Part shown: one piece after another, positions 1 through 10,623 of the stretch
Position numbering within the stretch: position 1 is the stretch's first letter
Layout: every line of letters begins with the position of its first letter
Assembly (NCBI RefSeq): GCF_008728515.1
Contig: NC_044976.1
Span: forward strand, 211,545,467-211,609,466
Source of the DNA: Papio anubis
Taxonomy: Eukaryota > Chordata > Mammalia > Primates > Cercopithecidae
Length of the DNA: 64,000 bases
Direction of reading: 5' to 3'
The notes under the pieces: generated by a model
The model's database searches: none
What the model was told of the DNA's origin: nothing
Seen by the model: the letters and a program-made list of their open reading frames with translations, nothing else
Program-made: the position numbers and the translations under genes

Positions 1-4
1 GCAG

Positions 5-105
5 TTCTGGGAGGTGATCTCTGATGAACATGCCATCGACTCCGCTGGCACCTACCACGGGGACAGGGACCTGCTGCTGTAGTGTATCAACGTGCGAGGC
101 CAGCG
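5..105 (+). pseudogene. tubulin pseudogene exon 2
   Basis: It is preceded by the acceptor GCAG at 1-4 and followed by the donor GTGAG at 106. The length is 101 nt against the usual 109. The missing 8 nt fall near the end, where the INVYYNEA region is shortened. A Glu codon has become TAG at 80-82. Intron 2 is 79 nt (106-184), a typical short tubulin intron. Confidence 0.85.
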
Positions 106-184
106 GTGAGACCCCAGTCCTTCCCCCACTGCCCTCCTGGGCACAGTGGCCCTCCCCTCGCTGATGCCCTTCTGCCCCCCTCAG

Positions 185-283
185 GTGGCAGGTAAGTGCC
201 TCGCGCTGTGCTAGTTGATCTGGAGCCGGGCACCCTGAACTCTGTGCGCTCCGGGCCCTTCAGGCAGGACAACTTCATTTTCG
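185..283 (+). pseudogene. tubulin pseudogene exon 3
   Basis: It translates as GGR-stop-VPRAVLVDLEPGT and ends DNFIFG. It is 99 nt instead of 111: four codons are gone between GPF and the Arg before DNF. The acceptor is CAG at 182-184 and the donor is GTGAGT at 284-289, so the splice sites have outlived the reading frame. Confidence 0.85.
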
Positions 284-599
284 GTGAGTTGTGGGTAGAG
301 ACTGGGGTGTGGCTCCTTAGCCAGGGCAGCTCAAAGTCAAGGAGTGCCCCCAAGGTCATGGCTGTGGGAACTGTGGAGCCAGGGCCCCTCAACACCTTCC
401 TGTCCTCTGAGTCCTCAATCTCCCTCTCCTCAACGGGCTTTGGGAGCAAGGCCCAGGTGTCTGCCCGAAGAGAGGAGCTGCTGATGTAATCTCCCTGCAG
501 GGAGCTGAGTGGGGGCCGTGGCTGCTGCTTTCCTTGGGAATGGGCAGGAGCCACCTGCAGCCAGGTCTGTTGTTAGGCTGTCTCAGGTTTGGCTCCTGA

Positions 600-1647
600 C
601 TTAATTTCTTTCCTTCTTTTTTTTATTTTTTATTTTTTATTATACTTTAAGTTCTGGGATACATGTGCAGAACGTGCAGGTTTGTTACATTGGTACACAT
701 GTGCCATGGTGGTTTACTGCACTCATCAACCCGTTGTCTACATTAGGTATTTCTCCTAATGCTGTCTCTTCCCTCTTCCCCCACCCCCTGACAAGCCCCT
801 GTGCCTTATGTTCCCCTCCCTGTGTCCATGTGTTCTCATTGTTCAACTCCCACTTATGAGTGAGAACATGCAGTGTTTGGTTTTCTGTTCTTGTGTTTGC
901 TGAGCATGGTTTTCAGCTTCATGTCCCTGCAAAGGATATGAACTCATCGTTTTTTATGGCTGCATAGTATTCCGTGGTGTATATGTGCCACATTCTTTAT
1001 CCAGTCTATCACTGATGGGCATTTGGGTTGGTTCTAAGTCTTTGCTATTGTGAACAGTGCCGCAATAAACATGTGTGCATGTGTTTATATAGAATGGTTT
1101 ATAATCTTTGGGTATATACCCAGTAATGGGATTGCTGGGTCAAATGGTATTTTCTGGTTCTAGATCCTTGAGGAATTGCCACACTGTCATTCACAATGGT
1201 TGAACTAATTCACACTCCCAACAACAGTGTAAAAGTGTTACTATTTCTCCACATCCTCTCCAGCACCTGTTGTTTCCTGACTTTTTAATGATTGCCATTC
1301 TAACTGGCGTGAGATATCTCATTGTGGTTTTGATTTGCATTTCTCTGACCAGCGATGATCATTTTTTCATGTTTGTTGGCTGCATAAATGTCTTGAAGTG
1401 TCTGTTCATATTCTTTACCCACTTTTTGATGGGGTTGTTTTTTTCTTGTAAACTTAAGTTCTTTGTAGGTTCTGGATATTAGCCCTTTGTCAGATGGATA
1501 GATTGTAAAAATGTTCTCCCATTTTGTAGGTTGTCTGCTCACTCTGACAGTTTCTTCTGTGCAGCAGCTCTTTAGTTTAATCAGATCCCATTTGTCAGTT
1601 TTGGCTTTTGTTCCTATTGCTTTTGGTGCTTTACTGGCTTAATTTCT
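600..1647 (-). mobile_element. 5'-truncated L1 (L1P-type) in tubulin intron 3
   Basis: This is LINE-1 3'UTR and ORF2 C-terminal sequence on the - strand, with the T-rich tail at 610-650 and the truncated 5' end near 1637. The flanks carry an exact 10-bp target-site duplication, CTTAATTTCT, at 600-609 and 1638-1647. The insertion is therefore younger than the duplicated tubulin block it sits in. It lies inside intron 3 (284-1818) and does not touch an exon. Confidence 0.92.
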
Positions 1648-1818
1648 GACAGGGGTGCTGCTGTCCTGTAACTTTGGGGGAGGGGGTCCACCTGCTCCAT
1701 GTGTACGGTGAATGGTGCTTTCACCTCACGCATGACACTTGGCCTTTTTTGCATTGTGGCAGTGACCACTGCTGAGCATATACCTGGCCGTCGAGTGACT
1801 GGCTATACTGTCTTACAG

Positions 1819-2857
1819 GTCAGAGTGTGGCCGGGAACAACTGGGCCACGGGGTACTATCCAGAAAGTGAGCAGCTGATGGAGTCAGGGATGGACACTGA
1901 GGCGGGAGGCTGAGAGCTGTCACTGCCTGCAGGGTTTCCAGCTGGCCCACTCCCTGGGTGGGGGATGGGTTCCCTTCTGCTCAGTAAGATGCAGGGAGTA
2001 CCCAGATAGGATCATAAACACATTCAGCGTCCTGCCCTCGCCCAAGGTGTCAGACAGCGTAGTGGGGCCCTACAAATGCCATCCTCTCAATCCACCAGCT
2101 TATAGAAAATGCACATGGAACCTTTTGTATTGATAACAAAGCACTGTACAATATTTGTTCCAGAACCCTACAACTGCCCACACCCACCTATGGTGACTTG
2201 AATCACCTGGTACCTGCTACCATGAGTGGGGTCACCACATGCCTGCGCTTCCCAGGCCAGCTGAATGCTGACCTGCACAAGCTGGCCAAGAACATGGTCC
2301 CATTTCCCCGGCTGCTCTTCTTCATGCCTAGCTTTGCTCCACTGACCAACTGGGGCAGCCGGCAGTTACCAGGCCCTGACTGTGGTTGAACTTATCCAGC
2401 AGATGTTTGATGCTAAGACTGTGATGGCTGCCTGTGACCCCCGTCATGGCTGCTACCTAACGGTGGCTGCCATTTTCAGAGGTAGCATGTCCATGAAGGA
2501 AGTAGATGAACAGATGCTCAATCTTCAAAAGAACAGCAGCCACTGTGCTCATCGGCTCCCTCACAATGTACAAACAGCCGCCTGTGACACCCCACCCAAG
2601 GGGCTAGAAATATCAGCCACTGGTATTAGCACCAACACAGTCATCCGGGAGCTGTTCAAGCGTATTATGGAGAAGTTCACAGTAATGTGTAGGTGCAAGG
2701 CCTTTCTCCACTGGTATACATACGAGGGTATGGATGAGACGGAATTTACCGAGGCCGAGAGCAACGTGAACAATCTTATGGCAGAGTACCAGCAGTGCCA
2801 GGACACCACGCCGAGGAGGAGGAGTTCAAGGAGTCTGCTGAGGAGGAGGTGGCCTAG
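1819..2857 (+). pseudogene. tubulin pseudogene exon 4
   Basis: The acceptor is ACAG at 1815-1818. Tubulin segments are visible in shifting frames: GNNWA near 1838, then TMSGVTTCLRFPGQLNADL at about 2219-2275, MPSFAPLTNWGS near 2323-2358, and MMAACDPRHG-like, FRGSMSMKEVDEQML, ELFKRI and AFLHWYT between 2400 and 2730. The GTP-binding glycine loop (GGGTGSG in working tubulins) is damaged near 1960. A 164-codon open stretch (2382-2876) is only one surviving frame segment with changed ends, not a gene. Confidence 0.88.
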
Positions 2858-2993
2858 AAGCTTCTCTTCTGGGTAAAGGGGGGAAGCACTGTGGATTCTT
2901 TAGTGTGTTCTGATAGCCATGTGTCACTACGCAATTTTTCTTTGTGTCTTTATATCTCCTCCTGTTGAACTTTAAAGCATTTTCATAGTATGT

Positions 2994-3557
2994 GATTTTA
3001 CCTGATAAAGCATCCTTACGGCATCTGGTTTCACCTCCTACTTCTTTTCTATTGGCCCTCTGGGTGCCGCTGCCAGATGGGCAGAGTGGTCCTGCAAGGC
3101 TGCAGCTGTCTTGGGCTTATCACATGCCCAGGAACAAGCATTCCAGTGGCTCCAGGAGGGGTCAGCATGGGCTGTGGACATGGCAGGAAGGCTTCACGTG
3201 AACCTGAGGCTGCCCTGGGCTTTGGGCAGCTATGTGGTAGGAAACCTGTTCCTGAAGGCGAGCCTTGGCTTATCCCATGTACCGAACTTCCAGGGGACCA
3301 GTTGGCCCTCTGTTTCTGGAACTTTAGAAGTGGTCAGTGAGCCCAGACAATGTCCTCAACGTCCCACCTTAGGGTAGGAATGTGGCCAGACAGCTGGCCC
3401 TGAGCCGGCAACGAAGAGTGAGCAAGTAGGGCCCCAGGCACCCCTCACCATGATGGCCTGTGTGTGCCCGTGTGGCCTCATTCTCTTAATGAGGTGGGCA
3501 TGGGGTATCTGGCAGGGACTAGAGGGCAGGAATCAAGCCCACTGTGTACTCACAGGC
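2994..3557. other. interval between tubulin 3' end and FAM166A relic
   Basis: This is GC-rich single-copy-looking sequence. The FAM166A terminal exon would be expected here on the - strand, but I could not recognise it. The short open frames on both strands show no known motif. Confidence 0.5.
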
Positions 3558-5400
3558 ACTGAATGCCATGGAGAAGGGGATGAAGCCCTGGAGGCCACAG
3601 ATGCAGTTGCTGGGGCTGTGTGTTCGGGGCAGTCTCTCTCCAAAGGCACAGGTGGGGTTTCTGGGCAGGACCTGAGGAGACGGGCAGGTGCTCACAAGTG
3701 CTGTTTCCCCCAGATCGCAACCAGTGAGGAGAAAAATGCCCAGTGGAGGTCTGACCTGCCCCAGTCTGGAGGGCCGATGCTCTCTGGAAAGCTGGCTACT
3801 GACACTGTCTCTTGTCTCCCTGTCCCCCACTCCAAAATCTCAGGGCAAAAGTAACCCAAGACTGTCAGGATGAGACTGGTGAGGGCGGCACCTTTGGGGA
3901 TAGACCCGTTAGCCCTGCAAAATCTCCTCCCCAGGCTTCTCAAGGAGCCTGGACTTCAAGGCCTGCTTTGGGGAAGCTGTCAAATAAGAGATGTGTGTGA
4001 GCTGGGTGCTGGGCACCACCATGACAGTGCTCGTCTACTTGGCTCTTGCAGAACTCATCCATGGCCTGTGTGATGTTCTCTTGGTAATTCCCCCCACCCC
4101 CATCACACAAAGATGAAGCCAGCATAGCCTGGGGATGGGCAGACATTATGGGTTCCACCCCAGGTCCCCTGGGCCTATCCACCTGCCTCTGGTGTGTCAG
4201 GGAAAACGGGTGAGGCTCCTTTTTGTTCTCTGAATGTTTGCAATGGCCCATTGGGCCAAACGGGAACAGGCAGGCAGGGGAGTACCTCACCTTGAAGTAG
4301 CTCCTGGAAGCAGCTGGGAGGTGGGGGAGATTCCCCTCTACTCCCCCAACCTGTTCTCAGAACAGGAAAAGGGGCCTCTGTGACCGCCTTCCTCAGTGGC
4401 TGTCACCCTCTGAGGGGTGTCCTTGCCCAGCCCAGGTGTACACCTGCCTGACATGGCATTGCGTGGATCTGGTTGGGAAGGTTCACCTGCAGTGACCACT
4501 GGACTCTGCCCACACCTAGTGTCTCCACTCTCCCATGGGGCCCGATGTTCCCCCTCCAGTGGTACAGCCAGAGTGGCAGAGAGGGCAAGTCACTGCTGTG
4601 GTTCCCACCTGGGTCTGAGTGGGGGTCAGGCTTGGCATCCATGTATTTCCCAATTACTTGGTTCCATCTGGGGGCTTCATGGACAGTGATGATCTTCCAG
4701 GCCTCTTTTTCATATGCCAGCTGCAGGCCCGTGCTTCCCAAGTTTCTGGAGTCCCCCTTGCAGCCTGGCAAGCATGGCAGGTAGTGGGGGAAGGACACTC
4801 AGCCTGCAGGCAGCAGAACCTGTCTGGGTATGTTCTCTGCCCCTGGTGGCCCCTGGTTGTTGACCACCTTGGGTGAGAGTCGGCTTACAATCTCAACATT
4901 CTTATAGGACTTCAGGACTGTATAGACAGGGACCCAGGAGGGAGCAGGGGCTGGGACTGGCAGCTAACCAGTAAGTGGGGGTCACAGGGCTCAGTTTGGT
5001 CCCAGCAGGGATTTCAGGGAGGCTTGGATTTGCTGAAGGCCTTGGACAAGCTTGGGCTTGGATATAGGAGCAACATGGAGCAGGGGCCCTTATGCACGCT
5101 GGAGTCTTTGAGTAGAACACCCTGGTGCGTCTATAGGTGTTCCCCACCCGGAGCGCAGCTATGGGTAGAAGCTGGTATAGCTGTGGAGGGAAGAGGAGGA
5201 GGTGGCAGGATGAGTCTCCAGGGCAGCCCCAGCAGCCAGGCAGGGCCTCTGCAAATGAGACACAGATCCAGCCTGTGGCCGCTTAGCAGCTGTTTGGCCG
5301 GCTGCAGATCACCTGACCTCTGCTCACCGGGACGTGGGGGTTGCAGTAGCACTTACCTTCTGGGACTTCTGCGGCTTCAAGAGGCAGCACACACCACAGG
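3558..5400 (-). pseudogene. FAM166A (CIMIP2A) pseudogene with introns
   Basis: Segments of FAM166A, a cilium microtubule inner-protein family member, can be followed on the - strand. Exon 2 starts at 5180 after CCACAG and reads YTSFYP-stop-LRS, then VGNTYRRT; the stop TAG is at 5159-5161 in place of Gln. Next comes a piece at about 4857-4410 reading ENIPRQVLLPAG-stop, then LPCLPGCKGDSRNLG and VHEAPR, ending NQIHAMPCQAG. The next piece, near 4094-4039, reads NYQENITQAMDEFCKSQ. Another at about 3672-3560 reads RNPTCAFGERLPRTH and GLQGFIPF, followed by a GTGAGT donor. A possible exon 1 ends at 5357 with AAG/GTAAGT. I could not find the last exon. The identification rests on my memory of the human protein. 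In-frame stops and frameshifts make it non-functional. It lies tail to tail with the tubulin pseudogene, as FAM166A does with TUBB4B. Confidence 0.82.
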
Positions 5401-6391
5401 CTGAGAATGCACCTGACTCAGGCAAGCTTCTCCAACAGTACCACATCAGATTAACATCCAACCTGTAGAGGACACCATCAAATCTCCCCATCCCTCATTC
5501 CAACTGTAAGAAAAGGGAGTGTCTGTCCTGGGGGAGTAAGCACAGGTATGTTTATCCAGTGGGCACATGGCCCAGGTTGGGGAAAGGTCCTTGGATACAT
5601 GCTGGTTTCACCAGGAATCTGGGGTGGGTTTGGCCAGGACCCCTGTGTGCCAGGAGGCCAGTAGCCCCCTGCATGGGACAGGACTGGGAGGTGAGTGGGA
5701 GGGCTGAGCTTTGAAGGGAGTCATTAGTTGGCCTCATGGGAAGTGGTGCAGGTGGTTGTTGGTGGTTCAGTCTTGCAGGGCCTGTGTGATCACCCAAGGA
5801 GTACAAATTGCCTGTTTAAAAAAAAATTGCCAAAACGGATGCAAGCTCATCAGTTGAAAAGGTGAGTAATGCTGACAGTCGGCTTCACCTGCCCCTTCCC
5901 TAGAAGTAACTGGTGTTCAGAGGTGGATTTGGTTCGTTCCCAGCCTTTCCCTTTTGCATGTAGCTGTGTGCATGTACTTAGGTGTGTGCACACACATGTT
6001 CCCTGGAGGGGTAACTTCTTTTATTTGGGAGGATAACTAGTGAGGCAGCCTGGCATTTGCTTATTTTGTCTTTTAAGCGTGGAGCGCTCTATGAAAAGGG
6101 CATCGGGTACTTCCTAGCTGGCCTCTGCCAGCTATTTGGCTGTCCCGTTTCTGCCCTTCACAGGCATGGTGGCCACCTGCTGTGACATTCAGCAGCCTTG
6201 TTTGCAGCTAGTATGATGAGATGAGTGGATCAGATACCTTATAAAATGGAAAAGCACACAGCATGCAGAGAAAGGATAAACAACCATGTGTGTACTGCTC
6301 TGCTAAAGTCCACATCACATGACTCCGATGACAAACCTTTTGTCACCTAACATTTGGGCTCTGAGAAAGGGCATTTATGTTTTACTTTTAC
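5401..6391. other. unassigned duplicated-block or intergenic DNA
   Basis: No gene or known repeat was recognised. It may be the far flank of the duplicated TUBB-FAM166A block, because nothing marks the block end before the Alu at 6392. The sequence is GC-rich to about 5800 and AT-richer afterwards. Confidence 0.4.
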
Positions 6392-6689
6392 TTTTTTTTT
6401 TTTTTTTTGAGATGGAGTCTCACTTTGTTGCCCAGGCTGGAGTGCAGTAGTGCGATCTCGGCTCACTTCAACCTCCGCCTCCTGGGTTCAAGCGATTCTC
6501 CTGCCTCAGCCTCCCGAGTAGCTGGGACTATAGGCGCCTGCCACCATGCCCAGCTAATTTTTTGTATTTTTAGTCAAGACAGGGTTTCACTATGTTAGCC
6601 AGGATGGTCTCGATCTCCTGACCTCATCATTCACCCTCCTCAGCCTCCCAAAGTGTTGGGATTACAGGCGTGAGCCACCGCGCCTGGCC
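6392..6689 (-). mobile_element. Alu, full length
   Basis: A poly(T) start, the antisense GAGATGGAGTCTCACTTTG motif, both monomers, and the end GAGCCACCGCGCCTGGCC are all present. The moderate divergence suggests AluS. Confidence 0.93.
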
Positions 6690-7285
6690 TTACTTTTTAT
6701 TTATAACAGAGTTAGAAGAAATACTACCATGCTTTCTATTCCATTATCCTCAACTTGCACTGTACCCCCTCTACTATACCTACCTCAGGGAGAAACAGGA
6801 GCTGGCCTGGTTAATGACAACCTGGAATTATTTGAGCCAGGTCACTGTGTAAAGGTAACACTGATTCTGTCGTCTTGTGGATCACTTGTTCGGCTCAGAT
6901 ATTTCATGGCTCCCTGTATACAGGGGGATGTGTTACCCTCCTAGCCTGCTTTCTTGGTTTGATACATGCCTGAGAGCATGTGAGAGCACTTACGGTCTAG
7001 GCTCATGGCGGACTGTTCTGCCACCCCCATCTCATCGCTCCAGGTCAGCCTGCATGCACGCCTTCCTCCATCTGGTTCAAGAGTAGGGGATGGGAGGTCT
7101 CACACTGACCTCAAGTTTGTGACATTTTCCACCTCTGCTTTCCCAGACAGCCTCTGCTGCAGGGCTTGTGAGGTGCCATGGAGATTTATGAAGTCCATAT
7201 TTTCTTATGTGGGTGTTTTATTCCCCCTCCAGGGCTCTAATTTATAAATGTTAGAGGTACTCCAAACCCCTAACATGTAAACATC
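6690..7285. other. unassigned intergenic DNA
   Basis: No known repeat or gene motif was recognised here. The open frames are short and unrelated to each other. Confidence 0.4.
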
Positions 7286-7289
7286 TAAG

Positions 7290-8135
7290 CCTGGTCCTTT
7301 TTTGGTGGTAGAATATACATATCGTAAAATTTACCATTTTAACTATGTTTAAATGTACAGTTCAGCGGCATCCAGTATATTCACAGTGTTGTACAACCAT
7401 TCCCTTTATCCATATCTACAACTTCTTTATCATCCTAAACTGGAACACCATACCCGTGACGAAGTCATTGAATAGAAGACTGATGCATTTGACTCCATAA
7501 AAATGAAAACTTTCTATGACAGAAAAATCCCTCAAAGTCAAAAGTCAACAGACAGGGGAAATAGATCTGCAACATACATGACAAAAAGCTAATTTGGGTA
7601 ATATATATATAAAATATAATATATTATCTATAATATAATATATAGATAATATATAATAGATATTATATAATATATATAACATAATATATAGTGGTAAAAT
7701 ATATAATATATACTATTATACAGTATTATATATAATATGTAATATATATTACATATAGTATATAATATACTATATACACTGTATATAATTATACACATTA
7801 TATACTGTATATAATTATATACAGTATACAGTGTATGCATATATACTGTATAATTTATATGTGTATATAATTTATTACATATATACTGTATTATATACTG
7901 TATGTAATTTATTACATATATACCATATTATATATACATATATACTGTATAATTACTGTATACACATTATATACTGTATAACTATATACAGTATATAATA
8001 TACAGCATATTGTATATAATATATACAGTATATTGTGTATAATATATATAAAGCTATCCTAAATTATTAAAAGACCAGAAACCAAATTGAAAAATGGACA
8101 AAGGATGTAAAGAAACAGTTCAAAGAAAAATGTAG
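7290..8135 (-). mobile_element. old L1 fragment with internal inversion (twin-priming shape)
   Basis: At about 7290-7450 the - strand matches the 3' end of an old L1 (antisense GTAAAATTTACCATTTTAAC). From about 7460 the + strand matches L1 ORF2 instead: GACTCCATAAAAATGAAAAC, then GGGGAAATAGATCTGCAAC. After the AT repeat at 7588-8047 the same + strand ORF2 frame resumes near 8085 with TTGAAAAATGGACAAAGGAT. A 3' part followed by an inverted 5' part is the usual product of twin-primed reverse transcription. Target-site duplications were not resolved. Confidence 0.7.
7588..8047. repeat. AT-rich (TATA)n/(ACTGTATA)n microsatellite, about 460 bp
   Basis: It consists almost only of TA, ATA and ACTGTATATAAT-type units in both directions, with many self-complementary runs. 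It begins inside an L1 ORF2 segment where the ancestral sequence reads AATATATAAAG, which is the likely seed. Open frames that read through it are Tyr/Ile artefacts. Confidence 0.92.
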
Positions 8136-9587
8136 ATTTTAAAATATTTGCTTTTTTTAATATTGTGGTAAAACATGTGTAACAGAAAACTTACCATTTT
8201 AACCATTTTGAGGTGTACAATTCAGTGGCATTAAGTACAAATACATTGTTTTGCAACTATCACCACTTTCCATTTCCAAACCCGTTTTATCCCAAAGTGA
8301 AACTCTGTATCCGTGGAACAATAGCTCCCCAAAGTTTCGCTTCCCCCCATTCCCTGGCAACCACCATCCTACTTTTTGTGTCTATGAATTTAACTGCTCT
8401 AGCTACGTCATAAAAATGGCAGCGTATGGTATTTGCTTTTTTTGTGTCTGGCTTATTGTACTTAATCTTTTCAAAGTTTATCTGTGTTGTAGGATGTATT
8501 AGAATTTCTTTTCTTTTTAACACTGAATATCATTGTGTGTATTGACCATATTTGCTTACCCATTCATTCATCTGTGGATGGACATTTGGGCTTTTTCTAC
8601 CCTTTGGCTATTGTGAATGCTGCTATAAACATGGGTATCTGTGCAAATTCCCACTTTTAATTCTTTTGGGTATATACCCACAAGTGGAATTACTGGATTG
8701 TATGCTGATTACTGTTCTCCACAGTGGCTGTGCCGTCTTACTTTCCCACCAGCAGTGTGCAAGAGTTCTGACTTCTCCACATCCAGCATTTGCTGTTTTC
8801 TGGGCTTTTGTTGTTTGTTCTGGTTTGTGGTTGGTTTTTTTGATGGAAGCCATACTTATATGTGTCGGTTGGTATTGCATTGTGGTTTTGATTTGCATTT
8901 TCATGATTAGTGATGCTGAGCACTTTATCCTGTGCTTAGTGGTCATTTGCATATCTTCTGTAAAGGAATGTATATTTTAAAAGCTTTGCTTATGTTTAAA
9001 TTTGATTATTTTGTTGTCGTTGCTGAGGCCTTTATATAGCCTGGATATTGATTACTTATCAGATATATAATGTGTGGATATTTTCTCCCCCTCTCTGAAT
9101 ATTGTATTTCAGTCTATTGATTGTATCCTCAGACACATAAAAGTTTTTAACTTTGGTGAAGTTTTTAATGTATTTTCGTTGTTCGTCATTGTGCATTCAC
9201 TGTCATATCCAAGAAATTATTGCCAGAATTCTATGTTATGAAACTTTTGCCCTATGTTTTCTTCTAAGGGTTTTATAGTTTTAGCTCTTACAATTAGATG
9301 TTTGGTCCATTTTGAATAAAGTTTTTTATATGGTGTAAAGTAAGGGTCCAACTTCATTATTTTCCATGTGAATATCTATTTTTTTTCTAACACTATTTAA
9401 AAAATGCTGTCCTTTCCCCATTGAATAGTGTTGGCTCCTTTGTTAAATATCATGACCATAATTTTTGGTTCTTTATTTCTGTTGCATTGGTCTTTATGTC
9501 TGTCTCTATGCTGGTACAACATTGTTTTGGGTACTGAAGCATTGCAGTAAGTTTGAAACCAGGAGGTCTTAGTCCTCTAACTGTTCA

Positions 9588-9886
9588 TTTTTTTTTTTTT
9601 TTTTGAGATGGAGTCTCTCTCTGTCGCCCAGGCTGGAGTGCAGTGGCCAGATCTCAGCTCACTGCAAGCTCCGCCTCCCGGGTTCACGCCATTCTCCTGC
9701 GTCAGCCTCCCGAGTAGCTGGGACTACAGGCGCCCGCCACCGCGCCCGGCTAGTTTTTTGTACTTTTTAGGAGAGACGGGGTTTCACCGTATTAACCAGG
9801 ATGGTCTCGATCTCCTGACCTCGTGATCCGCCCGTCTCGGCCTCCCAAAGTGCTGGGATTACAGGCTTGAGCCACCGCGCCCGGCC
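9588..9886 (-). mobile_element. AluY, Old World monkey type
   Basis: It is full length with low divergence. Read on the - strand it has GGCTCAAGCC, GAGACGGGCGG, AAAAAACTAGCC and ATCTGGCCACTGC. I associate this combination with cercopithecid AluY subfamilies. It interrupts the old L1 (8145-11990). Confidence 0.88.
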
Positions 9887-10323
9887 GCATTTTTAAGATT
9901 GATTTGGCTACTTGGGTTTTTTTTTGAGACTTCATCTGTATTTTAGAATAGGTTTTTCTATTTTTGCAAATACTGGGATTTTTATAGGGATTTTATTGAA
10001 TCCGTAGATGACTATAGATAACAATGGCATCTTGACAAGGTTTTATCTTCAGTCCATAAACACATGATGTCTTTTCATTTATTTGTGTCATGTTTAATAT
10101 CTTTCTGCAATGTTTATAGTTTTCACCGTACAGGTTTTTCATTTCCTTGATTAAGTTGGTTTCTAAGTATTCTTTTGATGCTATCATAAATGATACTGTT
10201 TTCTTGATTTCTTCTTCAGATAGTTTATAGAAATACAACTATTTTTTGTATATTGATTTTGTATCCCACAGCTTTGCTGAATTTTATTTATTGCATCTGA
10301 CAGTTTATTTCACATAAACTAAG

Positions 10324-10623
10324 TTTTTTTTTTTTTTTTTTTTGAGATGGAGTCTCGTCTTGTTACCCAGGCTGGAGACCAGTCGTGTGATCTCGGTTTC
10401 CTGTAACCTCCGCTTCCCAGGTTCAAATGATTCTCTTGCCTTGGCCTCCCGAGTAGCTAGGATTACAGGCGCCTGCTACCATGCGCAGCTATTTTTTGTA
10501 TTTTTAGTAGAGATGGGGTTTCATCATGTTGACCAGGCTGGTCTCAAACTCCTGACCTTGTGATCCGCCCGCCTTGGCCTCCCAAAATGCTGGGGTTACA
10601 GGCGTGAGCCACCACACCCGGCC
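10324..10623 (-). mobile_element. Alu inserted in the old L1
   Basis: A poly(T) run of about 20, GAGATGGAGTCTCGTCTTG and a full dimer ending CACCACACCCGGCC are present. L1 sequence resumes on both sides. Confidence 0.92.

Larger units (their letters stand above)
1..2993 (+). pseudogene. beta-tubulin pseudogene with introns, TUBB8-like
   Basis: The sequence shows three tubulin exons with introns in the standard beta-tubulin positions. Exon 2 is at 5-105 (FWEVISDEHAIDSAGTYHGD), exon 3 at 185-283 and exon 4 at 1819-2857; exon 1 lies before the window. The residues HAIDSAG and DNFIFG fit TUBB8 better than TUBB4B, which has HGIDPTG and DNFVFG. The gene is dead. There is a TAG at 80-82 in exon 2, which is also 8 nt short, and a TAA at 193-195 in place of a Tyr codon. 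Exon 3 lacks 12 nt, and exon 4 is about 19 nt short with several frameshifts and stops. The acidic C-terminal tail still ends EEVA-stop at 2855-2857. The tail sequence TTTAAAGCATTTTCATAG near 2970-2990 resembles the TUBB4B 3'UTR end as I remember it. Retained introns rule out a retrocopy. Which family member it is stays uncertain without alignment. Confidence 0.9.

Noticed and set aside
2382..2876. 164-codon tubulin frame as a working gene
   Set aside because: It is a fragment of exon 4 between frameshifts. Upstream exons carry stops and deletions.
1..2993. Processed (retro)pseudogene of tubulin
   Set aside because: Introns with splice consensus remain at the standard positions and there is no terminal A-tail.
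7588..8047. CRISPR-like or satellite array
   Set aside because: There are no spacers or fixed repeat unit. It is an AT microsatellite, and the sequence is primate nuclear DNA.
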